A stretch of 64,000 bases of DNA. Source: Streptomonospora salina. Its GTDB lineage: Bacteria > Actinomycetota > Actinomycetes > Streptosporangiales > Streptosporangiaceae. The translations under genes were made by a program, and so were the position numbers. The stretch lies in assembly GCF_014204715.1 (NCBI RefSeq), contig NZ_JACHLY010000001.1, positions 1,829,001 to 1,893,000 on the forward strand, read 5' to 3'. Within the stretch, counting starts at the first letter, position 1, and each line of letters starts with the position of its first letter. A model generated the notes under the pieces. The model had not been told where the DNA came from. It searched no databases and saw nothing but the letters and a program-made list of their open reading frames with translations. Shown in pieces: positions 26,856 to 35,454 of this stretch.

Positions 26856-27695
26856 CTAGATCTTGGAGACCTGGTTGAAACCGAGCTCGACCGGCGTCTC
26901 ACGGCCGAAGATCGACACCAGAACCTTGAGCTTCTGGGTATCGGCGTTGATCTCGCTCACGGTGGCGGGCAGGGTCGCGAACGGCCCCTCCATCACCGTG
27001 ACGGACTCTCCGACCTCGTAAGCGACGTCGGCGCGCGGCTCGGCCTTCTCCTTCTGCGGCTGCTCGGGCTGCTCCTCGGGAGCGGGCGCGAGGAGGTCGG
27101 AGACCTCCTGCATGCTCAGCGGAGCCGGCTTGTTCGACAGCCCGACGAACCCGGTGACACCGGGGGTGTTGCGGATGGCGGCCCAGGACTCGTCGGTCAG
27201 TTCCATGCGCACGAGCACGTAGCCGGGCAGCACCTTCTCGGTGACCTGCTGCCGCTTTCCGCTCTTGACCTCGGTGACCTCCTGAGTGGGCACCTCGACC
27301 TGGAAGATGTACTCCTCCATGTTGAGCGACTGGGTGCGGCTCTCGACGTTGGTCTTGACCCGGTTCTCGTAGCCCGCGTACGTATGCACCACGTACCAGT
27401 CGCCGGGGAGGATCAGCAGTTCCCGCTTGAACTCCTCGGCGGGGTCGGTCGGCGGGGCCGCGGCCTGCTCCTGCTCATCGGCTTCGCCGGTCTCGTCGGG
27501 GCCGCCGGCCGCGCCGCCGTCGCCCTCGGCCGCTCCGTCCTCGGACTCCTCGGCGCCGCCCTCGTCGGGCTCGGCTCCGAGCGCGGCCTCGTCGGCGGCC
27601 TCCGTGTACTCGGCGCGCTGACCGGCCTCTTCCTCCGACGACTGGTCCCGATCCTCATTGGGGAGGTCGCCGGGGCTCAGTGGGGACTCGGACAC
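26856..27695 (-). CDS. nusG: Transcription termination/antitermination factor NusG
   Basis: RNA polymerase-associated factor, 279 residues, GTG start at 27695. Residues 1 to ~95 form a very acidic extension rich in Glu, Asp, Ala and Gly. The NGN domain follows ([40 protein letters not shown]), then a Pro/Glu-rich linker and the KOW domain ([20 protein letters not shown]). Acidic N-terminal extensions are known from actinobacterial NusG. It follows secE by 137 bases. Confidence 0.96.
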   Translation of the reverse strand: MSESPLSPGDLPNEDRDQSSEEEAGQRAEYTEAADEAALGAEPDEGGAEESEDGAAEGDGGAAGGPDETGEADEQEQAAAPPTDPAEEFKRELLILPGDWYVVHTYAGYENRVKTNVESRTQSLNMEEYIFQVEVPTQEVTEVKSGKRQQVTEKVLPGYVLVRMELTDESWAAIRNTPGVTGFVGLSNKPAPLSMQEVSDLLAPAPEEQPEQPQKEKAEPRADVAYEVGESVTVMEGPFATLPATVSEINADTQKLKVLVSIFGRETPVELGFNQVSKI

Positions 27696-27832
27696 GGCAG
27701 CTCTTTCTCTCGTCGGTTGCGCGCTGGACGGCGCACTTGGGTAGCGCCGCCGCCGGTTACCGCCAGCTTACGGGCCGACCGGACACGTCGCGGCCATTAC
27801 GGGAACTCGCCCGCGCGCCGCCACTGACCGGG

Positions 27833-28123
27833 CTACTGACCGGGGGCCGCCCCGCCAGCGCCTGCGCCGGCACCGCTGGAGTCGGGGACGAACTGGCTGT
27901 ACAGCCACGTGACCGCCTCGCCGAACCCGAAGTCGAGCAGGGATACGTAACCGACCATGATGAGCACGAACACGATGACGACGATCGTATAGGTGATGAG
28001 CTCACGCCGCGTAGGCCAACGGACCTTGCGGAGTTCGCCGACGACCTGCTTGGTGAAGGTCACCGGACCGGTACGACGCTGGGGCTCCTTGTCCGGCTTG
28101 GCGTCCGCGTCAGTCTGTGTCAC
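27833..28123 (-). CDS. secE: Preprotein translocase subunit SecE
   Basis: Membrane subunit of the SecYEG channel, 96 residues, GTG start at 28123. It has a polar N-terminal ~35 residues, the conserved amphipathic stretch FTKQVVGELRKVRWPTRREL, and one transmembrane helix (ITYTIVVIVFVLIMVGYVSL). A short Gly/Ala-rich tail follows. It is directly upstream of nusG and downstream of tRNA-Trp, as in most actinobacteria. Confidence 0.96.
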   Translation of the reverse strand: MTQTDADAKPDKEPQRRTGPVTFTKQVVGELRKVRWPTRRELITYTIVVIVFVLIMVGYVSLLDFGFGEAVTWLYSQFVPDSSGAGAGAGGAAPGQ

Positions 28124-28238
28124 CTGAGGTCCTTAGGAGTCGACGGTTCGGCTGGACTGTTCCGGCGGAACTGCCTCGATCGAGGACGCCTGCCGCGCGG
28201 GTGCGAAGCTGCGCCGTGTCTCGCCCAAGTGTCCTTTG

Positions 28239-28311
28239 CAGGGCAGGAGGGACTCGAACCCCCAACCGCCGGTTTTGGAGACCGGTGCTCTTCCAATTGA
28301 GCCACTGCCCT
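28239..28311 (-). tRNA. trnW: tRNA-Trp (anticodon CCA)
   Basis: A 73-base cloverleaf on the minus strand: acceptor AGGGCAG/CTGCCCT, D-arm GCTCAATTGGAAGAGC, anticodon stem CCGGT/ACCGG with loop CTCCAAA, T-arm GGGGGTTCGAGTCCC. The 3' CCA is not encoded. It lies ~115 bases before secE. Confidence 0.95.
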
Positions 28312-28551
28312 TCAGCGGATACCGCGGTACCCACCCTAGCCTCCGATCCGGGGTGATCGCGCACCGAAGTACGGCCTTCGGCGCCCGGCTGTCCGGACCG
28401 TCGGTTGCACGAGTGTATGCCCAATCGCGGTACGGCACCAACCCGAATCCCCGCTCGGTCCTCCCGCGGCAGCGCACCGGCCCTGCAGCAGCCGTCGAGC
28501 GTTCCTGGCGGAGACGGAGAACGAGTGGCCCGCGCGTGCAAGCATGGTGAT

Positions 28552-29760
28552 ATGACTGACCGACCTCGCATCTCCGCACGTATCGGCGGCATCTCCGAGT
28601 CAGCGACTCTGGCCGTGGACGCCAAGGCAAAGGCCATGAAGGCCGAGGGGCGCCCCGTCATCGGTTTCGGCGCCGGCGAGCCCGACTTCCCGACCCCCGA
28701 CTACATCGTCGAAGCCGCGGCGCGCGCCTGCCGCGATCCGCGGTTCCACCGCTACACCCCGGCCGGCGGGCTTCCCGAGCTCAAGGAGGCCATCGCCGAG
28801 AAGACGCTGCGTGATTCCGGCTACTCCGTGGGCCCCTCCCAGGTGCTGGTCGCCAACGGCGGCAAGCAGGCCATCTACGAGGCGTTCGCCACACTCCTGG
28901 ACCCCGGCGACGAAGTCCTGGTCGTAGCGCCGTACTGGACGACCTACCCGGAGTCGGTCAAGCTGGCCGGCGGCGTGCCCCGCTACGTCGTCACCGACGA
29001 GTCGACCGGCTACCTCGCCTCGGTCGAAGACCTGGAGGCCGCCCGTACCGAGCGCACCAAGGTTCTGGTGTTCGTCTCGCCGTCCAACCCCACCGGCGCC
29101 GTCTACCCGCCCGAGCAGGTCCGGGCCGTGGGGCAGTGGGCCGCCGAGCGCGGACTGTGGGTACTGACCGACGAGATCTACGAGCACCTGGTCTACGGCG
29201 GGGCGCGCTTCACCTCCCTGCCGGTCGAGGTGCCCGAGATGGCCGATCGCACCGTGGTCGTCAACGGCGTCGCCAAGACCTACGCGATGACGGGCTGGCG
29301 CGTGGGCTGGATCGTGGGGCCCGAGGACGTCGTCAAGGCGGCGGGCAACCTGCAGTCGCACGCCACCTCCAACGTCGCCAACGTCTCCCAGGCCGCCGCC
29401 CTGGCCGCGGTATCGGGCGACCTGTCGGCCGTGGCCGACATGCGCGCCGCGTTCGACCGGCGCCGGCAGACGATCGTGCGCATGCTCAACGAGATCCCCG
29501 GCGTGCTGTGCCCCGAGCCCGAGGGCGCCTTCTACGCCTACCCCTCGGTCAAGGGGCTGCTGGGCCGCGACATCGGCGGCAAGCGGCCGCAGACCTCCAG
29601 CGAACTGGCCGAGGTCATTCTGGAGCAGGCCGAGGTCGCGGTGGTTCCGGGTGAGGCCTTCGGCACACCCGGATACCTGCGGCTGTCCTACGCGCTGGGC
29701 GACTCCGACCTCGCCGAGGGCGTCGGGCGCATCCAGAAGCTGATCGGCGGGGCCGCATAG
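28552..29760 (+). CDS. aspC: PLP-dependent aspartate aminotransferase family
   Basis: Fold-type I aminotransferase, 402 residues, class I/II; most likely transfers the amino group of aspartate to 2-oxoglutarate. The ATG at 28552 begins [20 protein letters not shown]. The N-terminal [15 protein letters not shown], the [14 protein letters not shown] motif, the PLP lysine in [17 protein letters not shown] (Lys242) and the C-terminal carboxylate-binding Arg in [10 protein letters not shown] are all visible. The position next to secE/tRNA-Trp is conserved in Streptomyces. Substrate choice among Asp, prephenate or others cannot be settled from sequence. Confidence 0.92.
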   Translation: MTDRPRISARIGGISESATLAVDAKAKAMKAEGRPVIGFGAGEPDFPTPDYIVEAAARACRDPRFHRYTPAGGLPELKEAIAEKTLRDSGYSVGPSQVLVANGGKQAIYEAFATLLDPGDEVLVVAPYWTTYPESVKLAGGVPRYVVTDESTGYLASVEDLEAARTERTKVLVFVSPSNPTGAVYPPEQVRAVGQWAAERGLWVLTDEIYEHLVYGGARFTSLPVEVPEMADRTVVVNGVAKTYAMTGWRVGWIVGPEDVVKAAGNLQSHATSNVANVSQAAALAAVSGDLSAVADMRAAFDRRRQTIVRMLNEIPGVLCPEPEGAFYAYPSVKGLLGRDIGGKRPQTSSELAEVILEQAEVAVVPGEAFGTPGYLRLSYALGDSDLAEGVGRIQKLIGGAA

Positions 29761-29784
29761 CCGCGGCCGGGCGCGGGCTCCGCA

Positions 29785-29828
29785 GCGGCGGCGCCGGGGG
29801 GGACGTCCCCAGACCCCGGCGCCGCCGC
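29785..29828. terminator. Hairpin between aspC and the deaminase gene
   Basis: A perfect 15-bp inverted repeat (GCGGCGGCGCCGGGG at 29785-29799 and its complement at 29814-29828) with a 14-base loop begins 24 bases past the aspC stop and probably terminates its transcript. Confidence 0.7.
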
Positions 29829-29852
29829 CCGCATCTGAGGCACCCTTGGGTC

Positions 29853-30881
29853 ATGGAACGTCCCATCTCCCGCCTTCCCAAAGCCCACCTGCACCAGCAC
29901 TTCACCGGGTCGATGCGGCACTCGACCCTGGTCGAGCTCGCACACCGCTACGAGGTCCACCTGCCCGAGTCGCTGGCGAGGGACTGGCCGCCCCGGCTCC
30001 GCGCGACCGACGAACGCGGCTGGTTCCGCTTCCAGCGGCTCTACGACATCGCGCGGTCGGTACTGGCCACCCCGGAAGCCATGTACCGGCTGCTGCTGGA
30101 ATCCGCCGAGGAGGAGAGCGCCGCCGGGTCGGGGTGGCTGGAGATCCAGGTCGACCCCAGCGGGTACGCCTCCCGGTTCGACGGGCTGACCTCCACTCTG
30201 GAGCTGATCCTGGACGCCGCGCGCGCCGCCGAGCGCGAGACCGGGGTGGGCATCGGGATCATGGTCGCGGCCAACCGCACCAAGCACCCGCTCGACGCCA
30301 AGGCCCTCGCCCGGCTCGCCGCCCAGTACGCGGGCCGGGGTGTGGTCTCCTTCGGCCTGAACAACGACGAGCGGCGGGGACGGGCTCTGGACTTCGAGGG
30401 GGCGTTCCGCATCGCCCGCCGCGCGGGTCTGCTCTCGGCACCCCACGGCGGCGAGCTGCTGGGGGCGCGCAGTGTGCGGGAGTGCCTGGACGAGCTCGCC
30501 GCGGACCGGCTCGGCCACGGCGTAGGCGCCACCGAGGACCCCTATCTGCTGGAGCGGATCGCCACCCAGGCGGTGACCCTGGAACTGTGCCCCAGCTCCA
30601 ATGTGGCGCTGGGCGTCTACGACGAGGCCGGCCACGTCCCGCTGCGCCGGCTCTTCGACGCCGGGGCGCCGATCGCCTTGGGAGCCGACGATCCGCTGCT
30701 GTTCGGCCCGCGGCTGGCGGAGCAGTACCGCCTCGCGCGGGAGGTGTTCGGGTTCGCCGATCCGGAGCTGGCCGAGCTGGCGCGGATGTCGATCCGCGGA
30801 TCGGCGGCGCCCGAAGCGCTGAAGAAGGAGCTGCTGGCCGGAGTCGACACATGGCTGGCGACACCGCCTCAGGACCTCTGA
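29853..30881 (+). CDS. add: Adenosine deaminase family protein
   Basis: Zinc-dependent amidohydrolase, 342 residues, predicted to deaminate adenosine or a related purine nucleoside. Metal and catalytic motifs are in order: KAHLHQHFTGSMR (HxH, about residues 11-23), LSAPHGGELLG (metal His plus proton-shuttle Glu), DRLGHGVGA (catalytic His), and IALGADDPLLFG (metal Asp-Asp). The usual DGA/EGT after HxH is TGS here, so substrate recognition may differ. Aminodeoxyfutalosine deaminase of menaquinone synthesis is an alternative within the family. Confidence 0.82.
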   Translation: MERPISRLPKAHLHQHFTGSMRHSTLVELAHRYEVHLPESLARDWPPRLRATDERGWFRFQRLYDIARSVLATPEAMYRLLLESAEEESAAGSGWLEIQVDPSGYASRFDGLTSTLELILDAARAAERETGVGIGIMVAANRTKHPLDAKALARLAAQYAGRGVVSFGLNNDERRGRALDFEGAFRIARRAGLLSAPHGGELLGARSVRECLDELAADRLGHGVGATEDPYLLERIATQAVTLELCPSSNVALGVYDEAGHVPLRRLFDAGAPIALGADDPLLFGPRLAEQYRLAREVFGFADPELAELARMSIRGSAAPEALKKELLAGVDTWLATPPQDL

Positions 30882-30944
30882 CGCCACGGGAGCGGCGGTC
30901 CGCGGCGCCTGGGGAGGCCCGGCGGCTCCGGGGGCCGGGCGGGG

Positions 30945-31535
30945 CTAGCCGGCGACGGCGCGGACGCCCTCGAACACCATGGCACCGCCCGCGAGGAAGA
31001 ACAGCAGCGCGGCGCCGATCTGGACAGCCCGTTCGGGAAGCTTCTTGCCGAGGACGACGGCCAGCCCGATCGCCAGCGCGTCGGCGGCGACCATCCCGGC
31101 CGTGGATCCGATCCACACGGGCAGCCAGTGGTAGTTGGTGCCCACGGTGATGGTGGCCAGCATGGTCTTGTCTCCGAGTTCCGCGGTGAAGAACACCGCG
31201 GCGACCGTGACGAGTCCGGAGCGGATCCGCCGCGAGGCCGCGCGCTCCTCGTCCTTGTCGCTCATCTCGTCGCCCATCAGTGTCCACACGCCGAAGCCGA
31301 CGAAGGCGATTCCGGCGGCGAGGGTGATCCAGTCCGTTGGCAGCGCCAGCCCCAGCACCTCGGCGATGAGCACGCTCAGGGCGTGCACGAGCAGGGTCGC
31401 GGCGGTGATTCCCAGAAGGACCGTCGCGGCGCGGTAGCGGCTCGCCAGGGACATGGCCACCAACTGGGTCTTGTCACCCATTTCCGCGACGAACACCACA
31501 AACGTGCCGACCGCGATCGCGGGCAGGAATTCCAT
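30945..31535 (-). CDS. GDT1/TMEM165 (UPF0016) family manganese exporter
   Basis: Membrane transporter of 196 residues with six predicted helices in two halves. Each half carries the family motif E-x-G-D-K-T (AEMGDKTQLVAMSLA near residue 18 and AELGDKTMLATITV near residue 119). Homologues export Mn2+ (or Ca2+). The ATG at 31535 has GGAGGA 3 bases before it; a longer frame to 31628 lies in the riboswitch. The gene sits behind a yybP-ykoY element, which supports the manganese role. Confidence 0.9.
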   Translation of the reverse strand: MEFLPAIAVGTFVVFVAEMGDKTQLVAMSLASRYRAATVLLGITAATLLVHALSVLIAEVLGLALPTDWITLAAGIAFVGFGVWTLMGDEMSDKDEERAASRRIRSGLVTVAAVFFTAELGDKTMLATITVGTNYHWLPVWIGSTAGMVAADALAIGLAVVLGKKLPERAVQIGAALLFFLAGGAMVFEGVRAVAG

Positions 31536-31589
31536 GCGTCCTCCGTGGTCCGTGCGGGGCGAAAGCGGGACCGGCGCCCCGCCCCGGCG

Positions 31590-31728
31590 ATGCACTGCCG
31601 GGACGAAGGTCTCGCCCGCCTGTTCCAAGCACAGGCCCCACGGCCGGGCGGATCGCGGCGGACGCTCGCGTCCGCTCGGATCGGCCGGTATGTCGACCGC
31701 GCGAATCGAGGACTACTCCCCTTCGACG
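31590..31728 (-). ncRNA. yybP-ykoY manganese riboswitch
   Basis: Transcribed leader of the GDT1 gene. The minus strand contains the family's two conserved loops: AAGGGGAGTAGTC at 31723-31711 with GTCGACATACCGGCC just after it, and GGGCGAGACCTTCGTCCCGG at 31617-31598. GC-rich variable stems lie between. These L1 and L3 motifs form the Mn2+-binding pocket in the known class. The downstream GGAGGA site (~31539) would be the expression platform. Confidence 0.85.
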
Positions 31729-31734
31729 TTTTCC

Positions 31735-31762
31735 ACGATAGCAGCGGAACGCTATTCCGCAA
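31735..31762 (-). promoter_or_regulatory. Promoter of the riboswitch-GDT1 transcript
   Basis: On the minus strand TTGCGG (31762-31757) and TATCGT (31740-31735) are 16 bases apart, and the -10 ends 7 bases before the riboswitch. The surrounding 31730-31850 is markedly AT-rich for this genome (A-runs at 31801-31830). Confidence 0.5.
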
Positions 31763-31982
31763 TTCTTGGACCGACCGGCCGAAAACACAAAGAATGGCGA
31801 ATAAAAAAGTTTGGTGCGGCCAAGAAAAAAGGTGTCCGCCGCTGCTCGGGGACGGTCCGGGCGGGATGGCCGCGCCGGGGGCCGCGGGGATCGCCGCGGA
31901 CCCCGCCGCTACGATGCCCGCATGTGCGACGCATCGGCTGATTCCCCACCGCCGGCCCCGGGCAACCGACACCGACCGCCGC

Positions 31983-32660
31983 ATGCCCGGTGACCGGGCG
32001 AGCGCGTTCGACGCGGTACTGGTGGATTGGCGCGGCACCCTGGCCCTGCCCCTGGCTCCGGAGCGCTGGGTCACCGCCGCTCTGGGAGGACTCGGCCGTC
32101 CGGCTTCTCCCGTCGACGCCGCGCCGGTTCTGGAGCGCCTGGAGGCGGTGGACGCGGACGCGCGCCTCGGCACGGCGGGGATGGACGCGGACCCGGCGCT
32201 GCACCGGCGCATCTTCATGGAGGTCCTGGCCGACGCGGGCCTCGACTCCGCACTGGCCGAGGCGCTGTACCGGGTGGAGTCCGATCCCGGAAACGACGGC
32301 TTCGCCGACGACGTTCCCGCGTTCCTCGCCCGGACCCGAGCGGCCGGTATCCGGATCGTGCTCGTCAGCGACATCCACGTCGACGTACGTCCCCGGTTCC
32401 ACGCCGCCGGTCTGAGCCCCTATGTCGACGCCTATGCGCTCTCCTGCGAGCACGGCGCGGAGAAACCCGATCCCCGCCTGTTCGAGGCCGCCCTGCACAT
32501 GGCCGGTTCCCGTCCTGACGAGGCGGTGATGGTCGGCGACCGGCACACCCACGACGGCGGTGCCGCAGCGCTGGGCGTCACCACGCTCATCCTGCCTCCC
32601 CTGCGCGCCGCGACCGACCGCCGGCTGCACCTCGCCGAGGCGCTCCTCTACGGCCGGTAG
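31983..32660 (+). CDS. HAD-superfamily hydrolase with atypical motif I
   Basis: Haloacid dehalogenase-fold protein of about 225 residues (ATG at 31983, MPGDRASAFDAVLVDWRGTL). Motif I reads DWRGT, where the second Asp of DxDGT, the general acid/base of phosphatases, is Arg. Motif II is IVLVSDIH, motif III includes Lys in GAEKPDPRLFE, and motif IV VMVGDRHTHD. The nucleophile Asp and Mg-binding Asp are kept. It could be a phosphatase with altered chemistry or a non-phosphatase HAD. The start is not fixed by a clear ribosome-binding site. Confidence 0.75.
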   Translation: MPGDRASAFDAVLVDWRGTLALPLAPERWVTAALGGLGRPASPVDAAPVLERLEAVDADARLGTAGMDADPALHRRIFMEVLADAGLDSALAEALYRVESDPGNDGFADDVPAFLARTRAAGIRIVLVSDIHVDVRPRFHAAGLSPYVDAYALSCEHGAEKPDPRLFEAALHMAGSRPDEAVMVGDRHTHDGGAAALGVTTLILPPLRAATDRRLHLAEALLYGR

Positions 32661-32679
32661 CCCGGCCGGGGCGGTCCGC

Positions 32680-33834
32680 CTACAGCTCCACGCCCACCAG
32701 AACCGGCTCGTTGGCCAACGTGATGCCGAACGCCTTGGCCACGCCGGCGCGGACCTCGCGGGCCAGCGCCAGCAGGTCCTCGGTGGCCGCTTCTCCGGGG
32801 TTGGTCAGGGCCAGGGTGTGCTTGGTGGAGATGCGCGCCGGCGCTCCGTAGCCGCGGTTGAAGCCGGCGTTGTCGATGAGCCAGGCCGCGGAGAGTTTGG
32901 CCCGGCCCTCGGCGTCGACGTGGGCCGGCGGCTGCACGCCGGGCCCGAGGTAGTCGGCCGCGCGGCGGGTGAACTCCGTGTACTCGGACGGGTCCAGGAC
33001 CGGGTTGGTGAAGAACGATCCGGCGCTGAACGTGTCGGGGTCGTCGGGGTCGAGCACCATGCCCTTGCCGCGGCGCAGCTCCAGCACGGTCTCGCGGGCC
33101 CGGTCGAGCGGCACCCGGGCGCCGGCCTCGACTCCCAGGACGCGGGCGACCTCGGCGTAGCGGACGGGCCGGCTCAGCTGCGAACGCTCCAGCTCGAACA
33201 CGACCTCGCAGACGACGTAGCGGTCGCCGCCTTTGAAGACGCTGTCGCGGTAGGCGAACCCGCAGTCGGCGTTGCCCATGGTGGCCCGCTCGCCGGTGCG
33301 GCGGTCGTAGACCAGGACCTCGACGATGCTCTGGCCGACCTCCTGGCCGTAGGCGCCCACGTTCTGGATGGGGGTGGAGCCGACGCGTCCGGGAATCCCG
33401 GAGAGGAACTCGATACCGCTGAACCCTTCGGCGACGGCGCGTGCGACCAGGGGGTCCCACGGCACCCCGGCTCCGGCACGGAGCCGGACGCGCCCGTCGT
33501 CGGTGTCGCTGCAGGAGATCGCGCGGGATTCGGCGTGCACGACCGTGCCTGCGAACCCCGTGTCGGCGACGACCAGGTTGCTCCCGCCGCCCAGGACCAG
33601 CAGCGCGTCGCCCGCCGCGTCGGTCTCGGCCACCGCGGCGATCAGCTCGTCGGTGCCGGTCGCGACGCGGAACCGCGACGCGGGTCCGCCCAGGCCGAGG
33701 GTGGTGTAGTCGGCCAGCGGCACGTCGGCGGCGATCTCCGGGCCGCGGGGTTCGAGCGGAGCGCGGCCGGACTCTCCGCCCGGCCGGGGCGCTGCTTCGG
33801 CGGCCGGGTCGGAGCCGGGCTCGGAACGGGACAC
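32680..33834 (-). CDS. murB: UDP-N-acetylmuramate dehydrogenase (MurB)
   Basis: FAD enzyme that reduces UDP-GlcNAc-enolpyruvate to UDP-MurNAc with NADPH in peptidoglycan synthesis. 384 residues from the GTG at 33834 (reading VSRSEPGSDPAAE), 6 bases after AGGGG. FAD-binding LVLGGGSNLVVAD, the catalytic loop GRVGSTPIQNVGAYGQEV, the proton-donor Ser region SAGSFFTNPVLDP and the C-terminal Glu (NEPVLVGVEL) are present. The first ~35 residues are a disordered extension. It lies downstream of hadAB, and a palindrome separates them. Confidence 0.95.
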   Translation of the reverse strand: MSRSEPGSDPAAEAAPRPGGESGRAPLEPRGPEIAADVPLADYTTLGLGGPASRFRVATGTDELIAAVAETDAAGDALLVLGGGSNLVVADTGFAGTVVHAESRAISCSDTDDGRVRLRAGAGVPWDPLVARAVAEGFSGIEFLSGIPGRVGSTPIQNVGAYGQEVGQSIVEVLVYDRRTGERATMGNADCGFAYRDSVFKGGDRYVVCEVVFELERSQLSRPVRYAEVARVLGVEAGARVPLDRARETVLELRRGKGMVLDPDDPDTFSAGSFFTNPVLDPSEYTEFTRRAADYLGPGVQPPAHVDAEGRAKLSAAWLIDNAGFNRGYGAPARISTKHTLALTNPGEAATEDLLALAREVRAGVAKAFGITLANEPVLVGVEL

Positions 33835-33859
33835 GGGAAACCCCTGCTTCGCGATGTGC

Positions 33860-33893
33860 CGGTCCCCTGCGCCGCCGGCGGCGCAGGGGACCG
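33860..33893. terminator. 34-bp perfect palindrome between hadB and murB
   Basis: CGGTCCCCTGCGCCGCC followed directly by its reverse complement. It begins 6 bases past the hadB stop and lies just upstream of the murB start, so it probably ends the rpmG/hadAB transcript and implies that murB has its own promoter or relies on read-through. Confidence 0.7.
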
Positions 33894-33899
33894 CTGGAC

Positions 33900-34328
33900 T
33901 CAGGCCAGGCGGACGACGGCGGTGGAGCGCGCCAGCACCTTGGCGCCGCCGGAGCGGGCGGTCACGGCGATACGCACCCGGTTGCCGTCGAGCTTCTCCT
34001 TGACGACACCGCTGACGGTGACTTCGGCGCCCTTGTCGTCGTCGGGCACCACGACCGGAGCCGAGAAGCGGACCTTGTACTCCACGAGGGCGCCGGGGTC
34101 GCCCGCCCACTCGGTGAGCAGGCGCCCGGCCTGGGCCATGGTGAACATGCCGTGGGCGATGACGTCGGGCAGACCGACCGCCTTGGCGGTGCGCTCGTTC
34201 CAGTGGATGGGGTTGAAGTCGCCCGAGGCGCCGGCGTAGCGGACGAGGTCGATGCGGCGCACCGGGAACACCCGTTCGGGGATCTCGGTGCCGACGTCGA
34301 CGTCGCTGTAGCGGACGGTGGCGGTCAT
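33900..34328 (-). CDS. hadB: MaoC-like hotdog dehydratase, HadB type
   Basis: 142 residues with a hotdog fold; family members are the catalytic subunit of (3R)-hydroxyacyl-ACP dehydratase in type II fatty-acid synthesis. The catalytic Asp/His signature is in GASGDFNPIHWNERTAK, with GLPDVIAHGMFTMAQAGRLL following. The ATG at 34328 overlaps the hadA stop by 4 bases, so the two are co-translated. The actinobacterial order rpmG-hadA-hadB-murB is kept. Confidence 0.88.
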   Translation of the reverse strand: MTATVRYSDVDVGTEIPERVFPVRRIDLVRYAGASGDFNPIHWNERTAKAVGLPDVIAHGMFTMAQAGRLLTEWAGDPGALVEYKVRFSAPVVVPDDDKGAEVTVSGVVKEKLDGNRVRIAVTARSGGAKVLARSTAVVRLA

Positions 34329-34825
34329 GCGCTGCTCCCCTGCCCCTTCGCCTCCTGCGCGTCCTGCTCCCGGGCTCCCTCCGCGGCGCCGCGCACGACG
34401 AGCATGTTCCGCGCGGTGAGCACGTACTCGCCTTCGACGGTGCGCATCTCGCTCTCCAGCGTCAGCAGCTCGTTGCCGCCCAGAGCCGAGATGTCGGTGA
34501 TACGGGTGACCGTCTCGACGACGTCGCCGGCCTGGAGCGGGCGGGCGTACTCGAAGCTCTGGTCGCCGTGGACCACGCGGGAGAAGTCCAGCCGCAGCTC
34601 GGGGTCGACGACCGCCTGCGACATGCCTTCCATGCCCATGATGACGGGGAAGGTCGGGGGTGCGACGACGTCGCCGTAGCCGGCGGCGCGCGCGCTGTCG
34701 GAGTCGAAGCAGACCGGGTCGGGATCCCCGATCGCCTCGGCGAACTCGCGGATTTTGCCCCGGGTCACCTCGTAGGGCTGCGGGGACCGGTACTCCCGGC
34801 CCAGGTGCTCGCGGTTGATCCCCAT
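34325..34825 (-). CDS. hadA: Hotdog-fold dehydratase partner subunit, HadA type (UPF0336)
   Basis: 166 residues, start ATG at 34825 (MGINREHLGREYRSPQPYEV) preceded by GAGGGAG. It has the N-terminal MaoC-like domain with KIREFAEAIGDPDPVCFDSD and APPTFPVIMGMEGM, lacking the full hydratase dyad, as in the substrate-binding HadA/HadC subunits. The C-terminal 20 residues are polar and probably disordered. It works as a heterodimer with HadB by family knowledge. Confidence 0.85.
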   Translation of the reverse strand: MGINREHLGREYRSPQPYEVTRGKIREFAEAIGDPDPVCFDSDSARAAGYGDVVAPPTFPVIMGMEGMSQAVVDPELRLDFSRVVHGDQSFEYARPLQAGDVVETVTRITDISALGGNELLTLESEMRTVEGEYVLTARNMLVVRGAAEGAREQDAQEAKGQGSSA

Positions 34826-34913
34826 CGGCTCCCTCTCACTGTCGTCGGGCGCCCCGCGGACGGGCGCGGTTCCGGGCCGGCGTGAGGGGCGGTGTTCAGG
34901 CGACGCACTAATG

Positions 34914-34941
34914 GCCCAGCGAGCGGGTGCGCTCGCTGGGC
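34914..34941 (-). terminator. Hairpin after rpmG
   Basis: A 12-bp perfect stem GCCCAGCGAGCG/CGCTCGCTGGGC with a 4-base loop, ~75 bases past the rpmG stop and ~90 bases before hadA. Confidence 0.6.
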
Positions 34942-35014
34942 TCCTGCGCGCGTGCCTCGATAGGGCCGCCGCCACTCGCCGGGCCGTGCCGAAGCGCCCG
35001 GTGGGCGCGGCCGA

Positions 35015-35179
35015 CTAGCGGGTTTCGCGGTGCTCGCGGTGCTGCCGGCAGTTCGGGCAGAACTTCTTCAGCGAGAGACGGTCGGGGTTGTTCCGACGGT
35101 TCTTGCGCGTGATGTAGTTACGGTGCTTGCACTCCTGGCAGGCCAGGGTGAGCTTCGGCCTGACGTCAGTGACAGCCAC
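35015..35179 (-). CDS. rpmG: 50S ribosomal protein L33, zinc-binding form
   Basis: 54 residues from a GTG at 35179, reading [20 protein letters not shown] onward. Two CxxC pairs (CQEC and CPNC) form the zinc site, so this is the C+ paralogue; actinobacteria usually also keep a cysteine-free copy elsewhere. It lies 84 bases after tRNA-Met. Confidence 0.93.
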   Translation of the reverse strand: MAVTDVRPKLTLACQECKHRNYITRKNRRNNPDRLSLKKFCPNCRQHREHRETR

Positions 35180-35263
35180 GTCGGAGTGCCTTTCTCGCTG
35201 GTAACAGTGGACACAACTTCAGAACCCGCGCAGCGCCCTGCGCAGCAGGGACGGCGAGGGCAG

Positions 35264-35336
35264 TAGCGGAGGCCGGACTCGAACCGACGACACAACGATT
35301 ATGAGCCGTTTGCTCTGCCAACTGAGCTACTCCGCC
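35264..35336 (-). tRNA. trnM: tRNA-Met (anticodon CAT)
   Basis: Cloverleaf with acceptor GGCGGAG/CTCCGCT (the first pair is G-U), D-arm GCTCAGTTGGCAGAGC, anticodon stem AACGG/TCGTT with loop CTCATAA, T-arm TCGGTTCGAGTCCGG. The base-paired start distinguishes an elongator from an initiator tRNA. Confidence 0.92.
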
Positions 35337-35454
35337 GTAGACCGGGATACACCGGGCATCTGTCAAGAATACCCGACCCGGACAAACCGGGGAACACCTG
35401 TTCCACCGGTTCGCATTCCCACTTGAGCGGTCCGCAACCTCAATCAAGCGGTGG

